A DNA stretch of 64,000 nucleotides from Eikenella exigua (GTDB lineage Bacteria > Pseudomonadota > Gammaproteobacteria > Burkholderiales > Neisseriaceae). Below the pieces are notes generated by a model. It made no database searches, was not told where the DNA came from, and was given only the letters and a program-made list of their open reading frames with translations. The position numbers and the translations under genes were made by a program. The stretch lies in NCBI RefSeq assembly GCF_008805035.1, contig NZ_CP038018.1:992001-1056000 (forward strand). The letters run 5' to 3'. This document shows positions 35,353 through 43,885 of the stretch, piece by piece (position 1 is the stretch's first letter; each line of letters begins with the position of its first letter).

Positions 35353-36102
35353 CTACCTGAAATCCGAAGCACCGAAATCGGTAAACGACACCGGATCACG
35401 GCGGCTGAGCCAATACCAGGCCAAAAGCCCGCCGCACACCGCGCCGCCCACGTGCGCCAGATGCGCGATATTGTCGCCAAACAGCGATACCCCGCCGAAC
35501 TGGGCAAACAGCTCATACCCCACCGCCACCGGCACCAAATATTTCGCCTTAATCCGCATCGGCAAAAACATCACCGTGAGCGGCGCATCCGGGAAGCACA
35601 GCGCAAACGCCGCAAGCACGCCGAACACCGCGCCAGATGCACCCAGCAGGTGGGTATAAAACGCCATCGCCAAGCCGTCGGGCACATTGGGCAGGCCACC
35701 GGAGAGCAGCGCCGAGCGTACCGTGGCCTCGTCCAGCCCGATTTGCTCGGCCACATTGCGCACGCCGTTGGCAATCAAGTATTCGTTCCAGCCCGTATAA
35801 AGCAGCGCCCCGGCCAAGCCGCACAGCAAATAAAGCAGCAAAAAACGCCGCTGGCCGAAGCGCAGCAGCAACATCGGCGCAAACGACCACAACACCACCA
35901 TATTAAACAGCAGATGTGTGAAATTCGCATGCAAAAACATATGGCTCAGCCACTGCCAATAGCGGTAGCGCAGGTGCTCCAACGGCCACAACGAGCCGGC
36001 CAGCTGCAAAAATTCAAAACCCGGCAGCTGCATCAGCACAAACACCAGCCCATTCAACGCCAGTAAGGCATACAGCACCGTAAAATCAAAACGGAATCGC
36101 AT
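35353..36102 (-). CDS. Rhomboid family intramembrane serine protease
   Basis: This 249-residue membrane protein has six or more helices. Catalytic features are HANFTHLLFN (oxyanion His/Asn, about 62), GASGAVFG (nucleophile Ser, about 158) and AHLAHVGGAVCGG (general base His, about 218), so it should be active. A long insertion between helices (about 108-150) is unusual. The frame opens with TTG at 36120; the ATG at 36102 is likelier. The stop codon TAG is supplied by a DUS (35350-35361), making the C-terminus SDFR. Substrates are unknown. Confidence 0.88.
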   Translation of the reverse strand: MRFRFDFTVLYALLALNGLVFVLMQLPGFEFLQLAGSLWPLEHLRYRYWQWLSHMFLHANFTHLLFNMVVLWSFAPMLLLRFGQRRFLLLYLLCGLAGALLYTGWNEYLIANGVRNVAEQIGLDEATVRSALLSGGLPNVPDGLAMAFYTHLLGASGAVFGVLAAFALCFPDAPLTVMFLPMRIKAKYLVPVAVGYELFAQFGGVSLFGDNIAHLAHVGGAVCGGLLAWYWLSRRDPVSFTDFGASDFR

Positions 36103-36173
36103 AAGGAGAGAATCAGTCAAGCGTTAAAAACAGCCCATACTTGGGCTATTTTCAGAAAATCGGAAACACAGCT

Positions 36174-36223
36174 TTCAGGTAGCCTTTCAGTATTCGCAGC
36201 CAATGCGCTTAAGGCTACCTGAA
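36174..36223. repeat. Inverted DUS pair in a divergent gap
   Basis: TTCAGGTAGCCT (36174-36185) and AGGCTACCTGAA (36212-36223) lie between the divergent rhomboid and rarA genes. A rarA promoter box (TATAAAAT, 36288-36295) and a further DUS (36318-36329) follow. Confidence 0.55.
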
Positions 36224-36332
36224 ACCCTTCGCGCCGCATCATACCACATCCCGCCCCCTCCCCCTGAAGCCGCCGCACAGAATTTGCTATAAAATCCACC
36301 CCAACGCCTTATCACTTTTCAGGTAGCCTGCC

Positions 36333-37673
36333 ATGCCCAACGACCTCTTCGCCCAAACCCCCGCCGCCCCCCTGGCCGAACGCCTGCGCCCGCACACGCT
36401 CGACGACGTAGTCGGCCAGCAGCACTTGATCGGCGCGGGCAAGCCCCTGCGCGTGGCCGTGGAAGGCGGGCAGCCGCACTCCATGCTGCTGTGGGGGCCG
36501 CCCGGCGTGGGCAAAACCACCCTCGCCCGCATCCTCGCACAGAGCTTCAACGCCCAATTCCTGCCCGTATCCGCCGTGTTTTCCGGCGTGAAAGACATCC
36601 GCGAAGCCGTCAACAAAGCCGAAATCGCCCTCCAGCAAGGCCGCGCCACCATTTTGTTTGTCGATGAAGTCCACCGCTTCAACAAAGCCCAGCAAGACGC
36701 CTTCCTGCCCTATGTGGAAAGCGGCCTGCTCACCTTCATCGGCGCCACCACCGAAAACCCCTCCTTCGAAGTCAATCCCGCCCTGCTCAGCCGCGCCCAA
36801 GTTTACGTATTGCAAGCCCTTTCCGCAGACGAACTCGCCCGGCTCACCGCCAAAGTGCTCGCCCTGCCCGAATACCGCAGCTTCAGCCTCGAAGCAGACG
36901 CGCAAAAACTACTCATCCAAACCGCCGACGGCGACGCCCGCCGCCTGCTCAACCTGCTCGAACAGCTCCTGCGCGCCGCCGCCACCCGCCGCATCAGTTG
37001 CCTCAACGCCGATTTCCTGGCCGACAGCCTCGGCAGCCAAATCCGCCGTTTCGACAAAGGCGGCGAAAGCTTCTACAACCAAATCTCCGCCCTGCACAAA
37101 TCCGTGCGCGGCTCCCACCCCAACGCCGCCCTCTACTGGCTCTGCCGCATGCTCGACGGCGGCGCCGACCCCCGCTACCTCGCCCGCCGCATCGTCCGCA
37201 TGGCCTGGGAAGACATCGGCCTGGCCGACCCCCGCGCCCTCACTATCGCCAACGAAGCCGCCCACACCTACGAACGCCTCGGCTCCCCCGAAGGCGAGCT
37301 CGCCCTCGCCCAAGCCGTGCTCTATCTGGCCGCCGCCGCCAAATCCAACGCCGGCTACACCGCCTACAACCAAATGCGCCAATTCGTGAAGCAACACGGC
37401 AGCGCCGAAGTGCCGATCCACCTGCGCAACGCCCCCACCAAACTCATGCAAGAGCTCGGCTACGGCCGCACCTACCGCTACGCCCACGACGAACCGCACG
37501 CCTACGCCGCCGGCGAAACCTATATGCCCGAAGGCCTGGCCGAGCCCGATTTCTACCAACCCGTGCCACGCGGCCTCGAAGCCAAAATCGCCGAAAAATT
37601 ATCCTGGCTCAAAGATTTGGATGAAGCTGCCCCAAGCAGCACCACGCAGCCGGAAGGCAAAAAGGCTACCTGA
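36333..37673 (+). CDS. rarA: Replication-associated recombination protein A (RarA/MgsA)
   Basis: This 446-residue AAA+ ATPase acts at stalled replication forks. It has Walker A GPPGVGKTTLA (about 55), Walker B ILFVDEVHRFNK (about 108), sensor GATTENPSFEVN, and the C-terminal tetramerisation domain with RMAWEDIGLADPRAL. Length equals E. coli RarA (447). The last residues KKAT and the TGA stop are encoded by a DUS (37663-37674), so the C-terminal end has probably been reset by the repeat. A reversed DUS ends 3 bp before the ATG. Confidence 0.95.
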   Translation: MPNDLFAQTPAAPLAERLRPHTLDDVVGQQHLIGAGKPLRVAVEGGQPHSMLLWGPPGVGKTTLARILAQSFNAQFLPVSAVFSGVKDIREAVNKAEIALQQGRATILFVDEVHRFNKAQQDAFLPYVESGLLTFIGATTENPSFEVNPALLSRAQVYVLQALSADELARLTAKVLALPEYRSFSLEADAQKLLIQTADGDARRLLNLLEQLLRAAATRRISCLNADFLADSLGSQIRRFDKGGESFYNQISALHKSVRGSHPNAALYWLCRMLDGGADPRYLARRIVRMAWEDIGLADPRALTIANEAAHTYERLGSPEGELALAQAVLYLAAAAKSNAGYTAYNQMRQFVKQHGSAEVPIHLRNAPTKLMQELGYGRTYRYAHDEPHAYAAGETYMPEGLAEPDFYQPVPRGLEAKIAEKLSWLKDLDEAAPSSTTQPEGKKAT

Positions 37674-37689
37674 AATTTTCAGGTAGCCT
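37663..37689. terminator. Inverted DUS pair overlapping the rarA stop
   Basis: AGGCTACCTGAA (37663-37674) contains the rarA TGA, and TTCAGGTAGCCT is at 37678-37689. The loop is only 3 nt. Confidence 0.75.
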
Positions 37690-37716
37690 CCACACCCCAG
37701 CAACCAAGGAAAAACC

Positions 37717-38433
37717 ATGCGCGATCCCGATTTCTTCCTCCGCCGTTATGCACCCACCACCAATATCATGGCCTTTTTGGAAATTCCCTATGACAAGCTG
37801 GTTGATGGTCTCGCACAATGGGAACGTAAACGGGATAAATATCGTGAAGTGCCCATACAAAAGATTGAGATTGGCGGCACATGGGAGCAAAGATTGAACA
37901 GCCTGCTGCCGCTGACTCTACATTCCCCCAAAGCAATGATTTCAGAAACCCAGTCCCCATGGTGTGTTTATGTGGATAACGGTATGCAGGGGACTGACTT
38001 TAACTCCGATCCCCGTTATTTGTGCAAAACACTTGGAATTCGTGAAGTATCAGTAGTTATGGTAAAAGATATTCCCAACGACCAACCAGGTTCAACCCAG
38101 TTTGTTTATATGGATGGCACTCGTGCCGAAAAAATAGGCACACCAACCGACTACTACTATAAAATTCCCGGCCGATATGTATTAGCACACCGTGAGAGCC
38201 GCTGGGAATTTGAAGAATGGGGCGAGCCGTTTCCGTTTGAAGAAGTGGCGCAATACCAAGCCCGGCGTATCAAAGACCGGCTCACCCCGGAAATGGTGGA
38301 GCGCTATTACAGCCATTTCGGTATTGACTTGTTCAACCCCGATTTCTATAGCGGCCGAGCCTGTATTTTTGAAAGGCAAGTGCACCCAGACACCCCGAAA
38401 CTACTGCACTTTCCCAACCAACAGCAGCCGTAG
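37717..38433 (+). CDS. Hypothetical protein
   Basis: This 238-residue soluble protein has no signal peptide or membrane segment. It is rich in aromatic residues (YYYKIPGRY, WEFEEWGEPFPFEEV) and has mixed base composition, with a less GC-rich middle third than its neighbours. AAGGAAAAACC gives a good ribosome site. No family is recognised. Its lone position between rarA and repeat-rich DNA, plus the composition, would fit an accessory (for example immunity-type) protein, but there is no toxin gene nearby to support that. Confidence 0.65.
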   Translation: MRDPDFFLRRYAPTTNIMAFLEIPYDKLVDGLAQWERKRDKYREVPIQKIEIGGTWEQRLNSLLPLTLHSPKAMISETQSPWCVYVDNGMQGTDFNSDPRYLCKTLGIREVSVVMVKDIPNDQPGSTQFVYMDGTRAEKIGTPTDYYYKIPGRYVLAHRESRWEFEEWGEPFPFEEVAQYQARRIKDRLTPEMVERYYSHFGIDLFNPDFYSGRACIFERQVHPDTPKLLHFPNQQQP

Positions 38434-38468
38434 GTCAGATTCTCGAATCCGACCTGCCAACACAGTAA

Positions 38469-38539
38469 GTAGGTTGGATTAGCCGCAGGCGTAACCCAAC
38501 AAATTAAAGTGAAATGTTAGGGTTACTAACCCAACCTAC
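38469..38539. repeat. Palindromic intergenic repeat (GTAGGTTGG type)
   Basis: GTAGGTTGGATTAG (38469-38482) and CTAACCCAACCTAC (38526-38539) are inverted arms with one mismatch around a 43-bp centre that itself contains GCGTAACCCAAC. It looks like a REP/MITE-type unit. Confidence 0.6.
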
Positions 38540-38555
38540 ACCCTGCCTGATCAAC

Positions 38556-38587
38556 AGGCTACCTGAAAAATAAATTTCAGGTAGCCT
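38556..38587. repeat. Inverted DUS pair
   Basis: AGGCTACCTGAA (38556-38567) and TTCAGGTAGCCT (38576-38587), between two different palindromic repeats. Confidence 0.6.
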
Positions 38588-38601
38588 GCCCATTTGTGGG
38601 G

Positions 38602-38676
38602 TGTAGGGTGTGTGCGGAACGCATGCTCGCGGCTTGGGAATAACTGGCAACGGCGTGCCTGCGGCACGCACCCTAC
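38602..38676. repeat. Palindromic intergenic repeat (GTAGGGTGTGTGC type)
   Basis: GTAGGGTGTGTGC (38602-38614) and GCACGCACCCTAC (38664-38676) are inverted arms with one mismatch. An inner GCGTGCC-TGC-GGCACGC hairpin lies at 38653-38669. With two DUS pairs (38556-38587, 38703-38732) this fills the 38434-38798 gap; no gene is seen there. Confidence 0.6.
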
Positions 38677-38702
38677 GCACCGTGCAGGCTTTCCTGTAAC
38701 AA

Positions 38703-38732
38703 AGGCTACCTGAAACATTTTTCAGGTAGCCT
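38703..38732. terminator. Inverted DUS pair
   Basis: AGGCTACCTGAA (38703-38714) and TTCAGGTAGCCT (38721-38732), flanked by A and T runs, lie beyond the stop of the next minus-strand gene. Confidence 0.65.
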
Positions 38733-38798
38733 TTATCGCTGTTTGGTCTATATAAAGCCCGCCTATACCCTTTCAGGTAGCCTTTCGATGGGCTATGT

Positions 38799-39485
38799 CT
38801 AGTGCCTTGGCTGGCGGTAGTTGTCGAGATCAACGATGCGTTCGAGCAGCATGTCGCACAAGTCGTCCATGCTGTCTTCGTCGAATGCGCCGTTTTCGGC
38901 CACGAGGTCTTCGAGCCAATCGAGGCTGCGGCAGAGGCGCTGGTAGTTGATTTCGGTGTAGGCGGCGGGGCTGGCAGGGAGTTCGCTTTGCAGGAGGGTG
39001 AGGCCGTCGTCGCAGAGGTTGTCCCATGCGCCGAGGCGGCAGGATTCGCAGATGTCTTCGGCGGTGCGCACCATTTCGCCGGTATCGCCGCTGCTTTCAA
39101 ACAAGAGCTGGGCTTCTTTGCCGTAGGTAGTGTCTTCGAAATATTCATGCCAGGGCTCGAAGCTGAGGCCTTCGAAGTTTTGCGGCACAAATTCTGCGGG
39201 CAGGTTGTCCAGCAGCTCGAGCAGCTCTTCGGCACTGTAGAAGCGGCCGTGTGCGCCCACTTTTACGGGATCGGGGATTTCGCCCCAGTAAAAGCCGCTG
39301 AATTCTTCGAGCAGGATTTGGAAGGTATTGTCGTGCCGATCGATAATGCCGAGGAAGTCGTGGTGCTGCTGCAGACGGCTGAAATATTGGGGCAGCTCGG
39401 CAGCGGACACGGTAATGGGGCTGCCGCCGTCGATATGGGCATCGTCGGTGTAGAAGGAATAGAAAATTTGGTAGGTGCGGTTCAT
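38799..39485 (-). CDS. Hypothetical acidic protein
   Basis: This 228-residue, strongly acidic cytoplasmic protein is rich in Asp and Glu, especially in the C-terminal half (DEDSMDDLCDMLLERIVDLD). The N-terminal part (TYQIFYSFYTDDAHIDGGSPITVSAAEL) looks like a beta-rich domain. Coding quality is good, with codon use like its neighbours. No family is recognised. It lies upstream of the repeat-rich gap and downstream of map on the same strand, 151 bp away. Confidence 0.7.
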   Translation of the reverse strand: MNRTYQIFYSFYTDDAHIDGGSPITVSAAELPQYFSRLQQHHDFLGIIDRHDNTFQILLEEFSGFYWGEIPDPVKVGAHGRFYSAEELLELLDNLPAEFVPQNFEGLSFEPWHEYFEDTTYGKEAQLLFESSGDTGEMVRTAEDICESCRLGAWDNLCDDGLTLLQSELPASPAAYTEINYQRLCRSLDWLEDLVAENGAFDEDSMDDLCDMLLERIVDLDNYRQPRH

Positions 39486-39636
39486 GGCGGTGCTTGGCGA
39501 AGGGAAAAGGCTACCTGAAAGTGCGGTGGAAATCAGGTAGCGCGGGTGTTTATGGCAATGAAATCAGTGCCGTTAGTTTGCCTGGCACGGCTGGAGACTG
39601 AATCTGCTCCGGCCAGGCCAAATCGAAGGGGCGGGA

Positions 39637-40413
39637 TTATGGCCGGCCGGTGCGGGGGCTGATGGTGAGGATTTCGTAGCCGGTGTCGGTAACGAGCACT
39701 TCGTGTTCCCATTGGGCGGAGAGTTTGCGGTCTTTGGTCACCACGGTCCAGCCGTCTTCAAGGATACGCAGGTGGCGTTTGCCTTGGTTGATCATGGGCT
39801 CGATGGTGAAGATCATGCCGGGTTGCAACACGGGGCCGGTGCCTCTTTTGCCGTAGTGGACAACTTGCGGGTCTTCGTGGAAGCTGCGGCCGATGCCGTG
39901 GCCGCAAAATTCCTGCACCACGGAATAGCCGGCGTTTTCGGCGATTTGCTGGCAGGCGTAGCCGATGTCGCCGAGGGTGGCGCCGGGCTTCACCACTTCG
40001 ATGCCGGCCATCATGCTTTGATGGGTGATGTCGATCAGGCGCTGCGCCTGCGGGCTGATGGTGCCCACGGCATACATGCGGCTGGAATCGCCGTGGAAGC
40101 CGTCTTTTTTGATGGTGATGTCGATATTGAGGATGTCGCCGTTTTTCAGGGGCTTATCATCGGGGATGCCGTGGCAGATAACGTGGTTTACTGAGGTGCA
40201 GCAGGATTTGGGGAAGGGGGGATTGCCGTAGTGCAGGGGTGCGGGGTAGCCGCCTTGCACGTTTACATGATAATCGTGCACCAGCTGGTTGAGTTCGTTG
40301 GTGGTAACGCCGGGTTTGACGAAATCGCCGATGTAGTCGAGGGCTTCGGCAGCCAGGCGGCCGAGCTCGCGCATTTTTTGGATTTCTTCGGGGGTTTTGA
40401 TGATGATGGCCAT
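39637..40413 (-). CDS. map: Methionine aminopeptidase type I
   Basis: The 258-residue enzyme removes the initiator Met from nascent proteins. Metal ligands are in DILNIDITIKKDGFHGDSSRM (two Asp), CGHGIGRSFHEDP (His), TIEPMI (Glu) and QWEHEVLVT (Glu). CTSVNHVICHGIP carries the substrate His. Length is typical of type Ia. AGGAAAAACAAT precedes the ATG. In many genomes map is near rpsB; it is not here. Confidence 0.96.
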   Translation of the reverse strand: MAIIIKTPEEIQKMRELGRLAAEALDYIGDFVKPGVTTNELNQLVHDYHVNVQGGYPAPLHYGNPPFPKSCCTSVNHVICHGIPDDKPLKNGDILNIDITIKKDGFHGDSSRMYAVGTISPQAQRLIDITHQSMMAGIEVVKPGATLGDIGYACQQIAENAGYSVVQEFCGHGIGRSFHEDPQVVHYGKRGTGPVLQPGMIFTIEPMINQGKRHLRILEDGWTVVTKDRKLSAQWEHEVLVTDTGYEILTISPRTGRP

Positions 40414-40440
40414 ATTGTTTTTCCTAATAATTCCGGTAAC

Positions 40441-40503
40441 GGGCTACCTGAAAACAAGACCTTGGCCGAGCTTTTGCCAGGCCAAAACTTTTTCAGGTAG
40501 CCT
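40441..40503 (-). terminator. DUS pair with inner hairpin
   Basis: GGGCTACCTGAA (40441-40452) and TTCAGGTAGCCT (40492-40503) surround an inner TTGGCC...GGCCAA hairpin, just after the stop of the small membrane protein gene on the minus strand. Confidence 0.6.
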
Positions 40504-40508
40504 TGATG

Positions 40509-40880
40509 TTATTCCTGTTCGCCGTTGCGGTGTTTGCGGCGCAACGGGATGCCGTGGGCGCCGTATTTTTGCGGCACGATGCCGCTGCGGGTGAGCAGCA
40601 TGAGTGCGCCGAGCAGCATCATACCGAGCGCGGCCAGCGGGGCTGTGTTGATAAACATTTGGTTGCGCAGGTAAATAGCGGCGCCGATATACATCAGCAT
40701 GGGGCCGTGCACGATGCTTTGGGTGTTGATACCGTCGAGCAGCAGCAGGGCAAGGCCGCCCAATACCAGCGCGAGAGCCAGCAGCGTGGCGGTGGTGGGC
40801 AGGATGTCGGTGCTGCTGAGGAACCAAACGGCGCCGAAAATAATCAACACGATGGGGAGGGCAAGGGAGGATTGTTTCAT
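40509..40880 (-). CDS. Small four-helix membrane protein (DUF5668/LiaF-like)
   Basis: This 123-residue protein has four hydrophobic helices in two hairpins (about 8-24, 30-50, 58-74, 80-98) and a basic C-terminal tail (GIPLRRKHRNGEQE). The helix pattern and the short FGAVWFLSSTDILP loop resemble the LiaF-type transmembrane domain. Function is unknown. GGAG lies 6 bp before the ATG. It is separated from smpB by a DUS pair. Confidence 0.68.
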   Translation of the reverse strand: MKQSSLALPIVLIIFGAVWFLSSTDILPTTATLLALALVLGGLALLLLDGINTQSIVHGPMLMYIGAAIYLRNQMFINTAPLAALGMMLLGALMLLTRSGIVPQKYGAHGIPLRRKHRNGEQE

Positions 40881-40901
40881 AAGGAACTCCTGCTGAAGGT
40901 G

Positions 40902-40943
40902 GGGCTACCTGAAACTTGGCGGCATGGCGCTTTCAGGTAGCCT
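40902..40943. terminator. Inverted DUS pair
   Basis: GGGCTACCTGAA (40902-40913) and TTCAGGTAGCCT (40932-40943), after the smpB stop on the minus strand. Confidence 0.6.
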
Positions 40944-40964
40944 TTAATCGGACACGCAAACAAC

Positions 40965-41408
40965 TCAGCGGTTTTTCAGCAGCCGCTGTTTTTCGCGTTT
41001 CCAGTCGGCTTCTTTCATGCTTTGGCGTTTGTCGTGCTGTTTTTTGCCTTTGGCCAGGCCGATGTCCATTTTGATGTAGCCGCGCCGGTAGTGCAGGTTG
41101 AGCGGCACCAGGGTGTAGCCGCTGCGTTCTACTTTGCCGATCAGCTTGTTGATTTCACTCTGCTTGAGCAACAGCTTGCGCTGGCGCACCGGATCGGGCT
41201 TAACGTGGGTGGAGGCGGTGGGCAACGCGGTGATGTGGCAGCCCACCAGGTAAAACGCGTCTTTTTTCCAGTGGATATAGCTTTCTTTCAGCTGCACGCG
41301 GCCGGCGCGCACGGCTTTCACCTCCCAGCCGTCGAGCACCAATCCGGCCTCGAGCTGGTCTTCGATAAAATAATCGTGAAAGGCTTTTTTATTGTTGGCG
41401 ATACTCAT
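40965..41408 (-). CDS. smpB: SsrA-binding protein SmpB
   Basis: The 147-residue tmRNA partner rescues stalled ribosomes. Family motifs visible are NKKAFHDYFIEDQLEAGLVL at the N-terminus, GWEVKAVRAGRVQLKESY (about 28-45), and the basic C-terminal tail GKKQHDKRQSMKEADWKRE that inserts into the decoding centre. The tmRNA gene itself is not in the window. Confidence 0.96.
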   Translation of the reverse strand: MSIANNKKAFHDYFIEDQLEAGLVLDGWEVKAVRAGRVQLKESYIHWKKDAFYLVGCHITALPTASTHVKPDPVRQRKLLLKQSEINKLIGKVERSGYTLVPLNLHYRRGYIKMDIGLAKGKKQHDKRQSMKEADWKREKQRLLKNR

Positions 41409-41495
41409 GATGCTTTGCCGTTTCGTTACAGAAAGCGGATTCTAACAGCAAACCGTGCCGCTGAACATTCGCCCGGCAACGGCTTTGGTAGGTAG

Positions 41496-41603
41496 ATAGA
41501 GTGAATCCACATTAAGAATGCTGCCCATCAACCAGCCTTGCCGTGCTGCTTGTACGGTCTGCGGCTTGCCGCCTGGTGCTATTCTTCATTTTAATCCACG
41601 ATA
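41496..41603. mobile_element. Degenerate Correia-like miniature element upstream of grxB
   Basis: The ends AGAGTGAATCCACATTAAG and TTTTAATCCACGATA are imperfect inverted repeats. The core CAGCCTTGCCGTGCTGCTTG and GTCTGCGGCTTGCCGCC parallels the copy at 16180-16279. It ends next to a DUS (41606-41617) and the grxB promoter box (TACAAT, 41631-41636). Confidence 0.6.
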
Positions 41604-41674
41604 CTTTCAGGTAGCCTTCTGTCGCCGTGCTACAATCTGCCTGTTTGAAATCAAACCCCGCCAAGGAAACCGCC

Positions 41675-42331
41675 ATGAAGCTCTATCTCTACGACCACTG
41701 CCCCTTCTGCGTGCGCGCCCGTATGATTTTCGGCCTGCGCAACGTGCCGGTGGAAGAAATCATTTTGCTGAACGACGACGAAGCCACGCCCATCGGACTA
41801 ATCGGTGCCAAACAAGTGCCCATCCTGCAAAAGCCCGACGGCAGCCACATGGGCGAGAGCCTCGATATCGTGCGCTATGTAGACGAGCTCGCCGGCCAAG
41901 CCCGGTTGGATGAAACCATCCGCCCCGCCGTGCAGGCTTGGGTCGACCAAGTAAACAAATTCTACAACCATCTGGTGATGCCGCGCGAAGTGCGACTCGA
42001 GCCGCCGCTGCCCGAATTCGCCACCGCCGAAGCCGTTGCCTACTTCGTGCAGAAGAAAGAGCAAAACATCGGCAGCTTCGAGCAAAACCTGGCCGAAACC
42101 AACACCTATCTCGAGCGCATCCATCTCGCCCTGCCCGAGCTGGCCGCACTGTTGGGCGAACAGCCTTATCTCAACGGCAGCGCCCCTGGCATGGAAGACA
42201 TCATCATTTTCCCCGTGTTGCGCAACCTTACCTTGGTGAAAGGCATCGCCTTCCCCGCCAAGTTGCAGGCCTATATCGAACGCCTGTCGGCCGAGAGCAA
42301 AGTGTCGCTCTATTCCGACCGCGCCCTATAG
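41675..42331 (+). CDS. grxB: Glutaredoxin 2
   Basis: This 218-residue Grx2 has a glutathione-transferase-like fold. The N-terminal thioredoxin domain has the redox motif YDHCPFCVRAR (Cys9, Cys12), the cis-Pro region KQVPIL and the GSH-binding MGESLDIVRYVDEL. A helical C-terminal domain completes the fold. Length is near E. coli Grx2 (215). AAGGAAACCGCC precedes the ATG. It is followed 1 bp later by the DUF445 gene, so the two are co-transcribed. Confidence 0.93.
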   Translation: MKLYLYDHCPFCVRARMIFGLRNVPVEEIILLNDDEATPIGLIGAKQVPILQKPDGSHMGESLDIVRYVDELAGQARLDETIRPAVQAWVDQVNKFYNHLVMPREVRLEPPLPEFATAEAVAYFVQKKEQNIGSFEQNLAETNTYLERIHLALPELAALLGEQPYLNGSAPGMEDIIIFPVLRNLTLVKGIAFPAKLQAYIERLSAESKVSLYSDRAL

Positions 42332-42332
42332 C

Positions 42333-43658
42333 ATGAACACCCTGTCCGGCCACGCCCGAGAAGCTGCCGCCCGCGCTGGGCTGCAACGCAGCCGCCGCCA
42401 GGCCGGTGGCCTGCTGCTGGCTGCCGTATTGCTGTTTATCGTTTCCGCGCTGTTCGTGCAGCGCCACCCCGCGCTGGGCTACCTGAAAGCCTTCGCTGAG
42501 GCCGCCACCGTCGGCGCGCTGGCCGACTGGTTTGCCGTAACCGCCCTCTTCCGCCATCCGCTCGGCCTCAAAATCCCCCACACCGCCATCCTGCCGCGCA
42601 ACCAAAACCGCATTGCCGACGAGCTCGGCCGCTTCATCGAAACCAACTTCCTGCCCGAGCGCCCCATCGCCATCCGCATCTACCGCCTGCGCATCGCCGA
42701 AAAACTGCGCCGCTGGCTGGCCCGCAGCAGCACCCTCCAAGAATGGCTGCCCGCCCTCGCGCGCCAAATCCCCGCCGCGCTGCAAACCATCCCGCCGCCA
42801 GAAGCCGCCCGCCTCGGCGCTGCCTTTTTAGCCACACACGGCAGCGGCAAACAACTCGGCGCCGCCCTCTCCCAAGCCCTGCTCCTGCTCGAACAGCAAG
42901 GGCTACCTGAAAACCTGCAAACCACCCTGCTCGGCCAAATCCGCCATTGGATCAAACAGCCAAACACCCGCGTTTCGCTCGAAGAAAATCTCCGCGCCTG
43001 GGCTGAAAAAATCGAAACCAGCCAGCCCGACACCTGGGACAAACTCAAAGCCCAGCTGCGCGGTCGCCTCGTTGGCCAAATCGACAGCTGGGTGGCGCAA
43101 AAAGCCCTCGACTGGGCCGACAACTACCTCGAAGCCGCCCTCACCAGCCCGCAGCACGAGCTGCGCACCGCCTTTCGCCGCCAATATTGCGCTCTCGCCC
43201 GCGAGCTCGCCACATCAGAAGCCTGGCAGCGCAAACTCGCCCTAGCCAAACGCCGCCTGGCCGACTCTCCCGAGCTGCAACAGCAAATCGCCCAACTGTG
43301 GCAAAGCCTTACCACCCGCCTCGCTGCCGATGCCCAACGCCCCGATTCCACCGCTGCACGCCGGCTGAATAGCCTGCTCACCTACCTGCTGCAGCAACAC
43401 GCCGCCACTCCGCAGCAGCTGCGCCGCCTCAACGTGCGCCTCGCCCTGCTCGCCCGCAGCCTGGTGCGCCGCCACCGCCACGCCGCCGCCAAATTTATCG
43501 CCGACAAAGTGAAAAGCTGGGACAGCCGCCAAATGAGCGACAAACTCGAGCTTTCCATCGGCCGCGATTTGCAGTTTATCCGCATCAACGGCACCTTGGT
43601 CGGCGGCCTGGTCGGCCTGCTGATTTACACCCTCAGCCAATGGCTGCCCGCACTGTAG
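42333..43658 (+). CDS. DUF445 membrane-anchored protein (YjiN-like)
   Basis: This 441-residue protein has N-terminal helices (about 25-43, then AEAATVGALADWFAVTALFRHPLGLKIPHTAI, the DUF445 signature at 56-87). A long, mostly helical soluble domain follows, and the C-terminal helix is VGGLVGLLIYTLSQWL. This is the YjiN/DUF445 layout. Function is unknown, perhaps envelope-related. Two DUS-like sites in the gene encode GYLKAF and GLPENL. It starts 1 bp after grxB. Confidence 0.88.
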   Translation: MNTLSGHAREAAARAGLQRSRRQAGGLLLAAVLLFIVSALFVQRHPALGYLKAFAEAATVGALADWFAVTALFRHPLGLKIPHTAILPRNQNRIADELGRFIETNFLPERPIAIRIYRLRIAEKLRRWLARSSTLQEWLPALARQIPAALQTIPPPEAARLGAAFLATHGSGKQLGAALSQALLLLEQQGLPENLQTTLLGQIRHWIKQPNTRVSLEENLRAWAEKIETSQPDTWDKLKAQLRGRLVGQIDSWVAQKALDWADNYLEAALTSPQHELRTAFRRQYCALARELATSEAWQRKLALAKRRLADSPELQQQIAQLWQSLTTRLAADAQRPDSTAARRLNSLLTYLLQQHAATPQQLRRLNVRLALLARSLVRRHRHAAAKFIADKVKSWDSRQMSDKLELSIGRDLQFIRINGTLVGGLVGLLIYTLSQWLPAL

Positions 43659-43676
43659 GCCGATTTCAGCTACAAA

Positions 43677-43853
43677 AGGCTACCTGAAAGCGAAGTTTCG
43701 GCTCAGCCAAAGCTGAGTTCCTGCAAAACTTCACTGCAGTTAAATCCATAGCAAAATTTTCAGGTAGCCTTGCTGAAACAGGCTACCTGAAAGTACAACA
43801 CATCCGCCATAATCAATCCAAACCTTAGTTTTAACTTGGCTTTCAGGTAGCCT
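43677..43853. repeat. Cluster of four DUS copies
   Basis: Copies at 43677-43688, 43759-43770, 43780-43791 and 43842-43853 alternate in direction, giving nested inverted pairs in the gap after the DUF445 gene. Confidence 0.65.
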
Positions 43854-43885
43854 GCCCATCGACAACGCCAAACCCCAACACCGCC

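Noticed and set aside
34720..36066. 448-codon plus-strand frame opposite thrC and the rhomboid gene
   Set aside because: It crosses two well-supported genes on the other strand and has low-complexity His/Gln-rich content typical of antisense reading.
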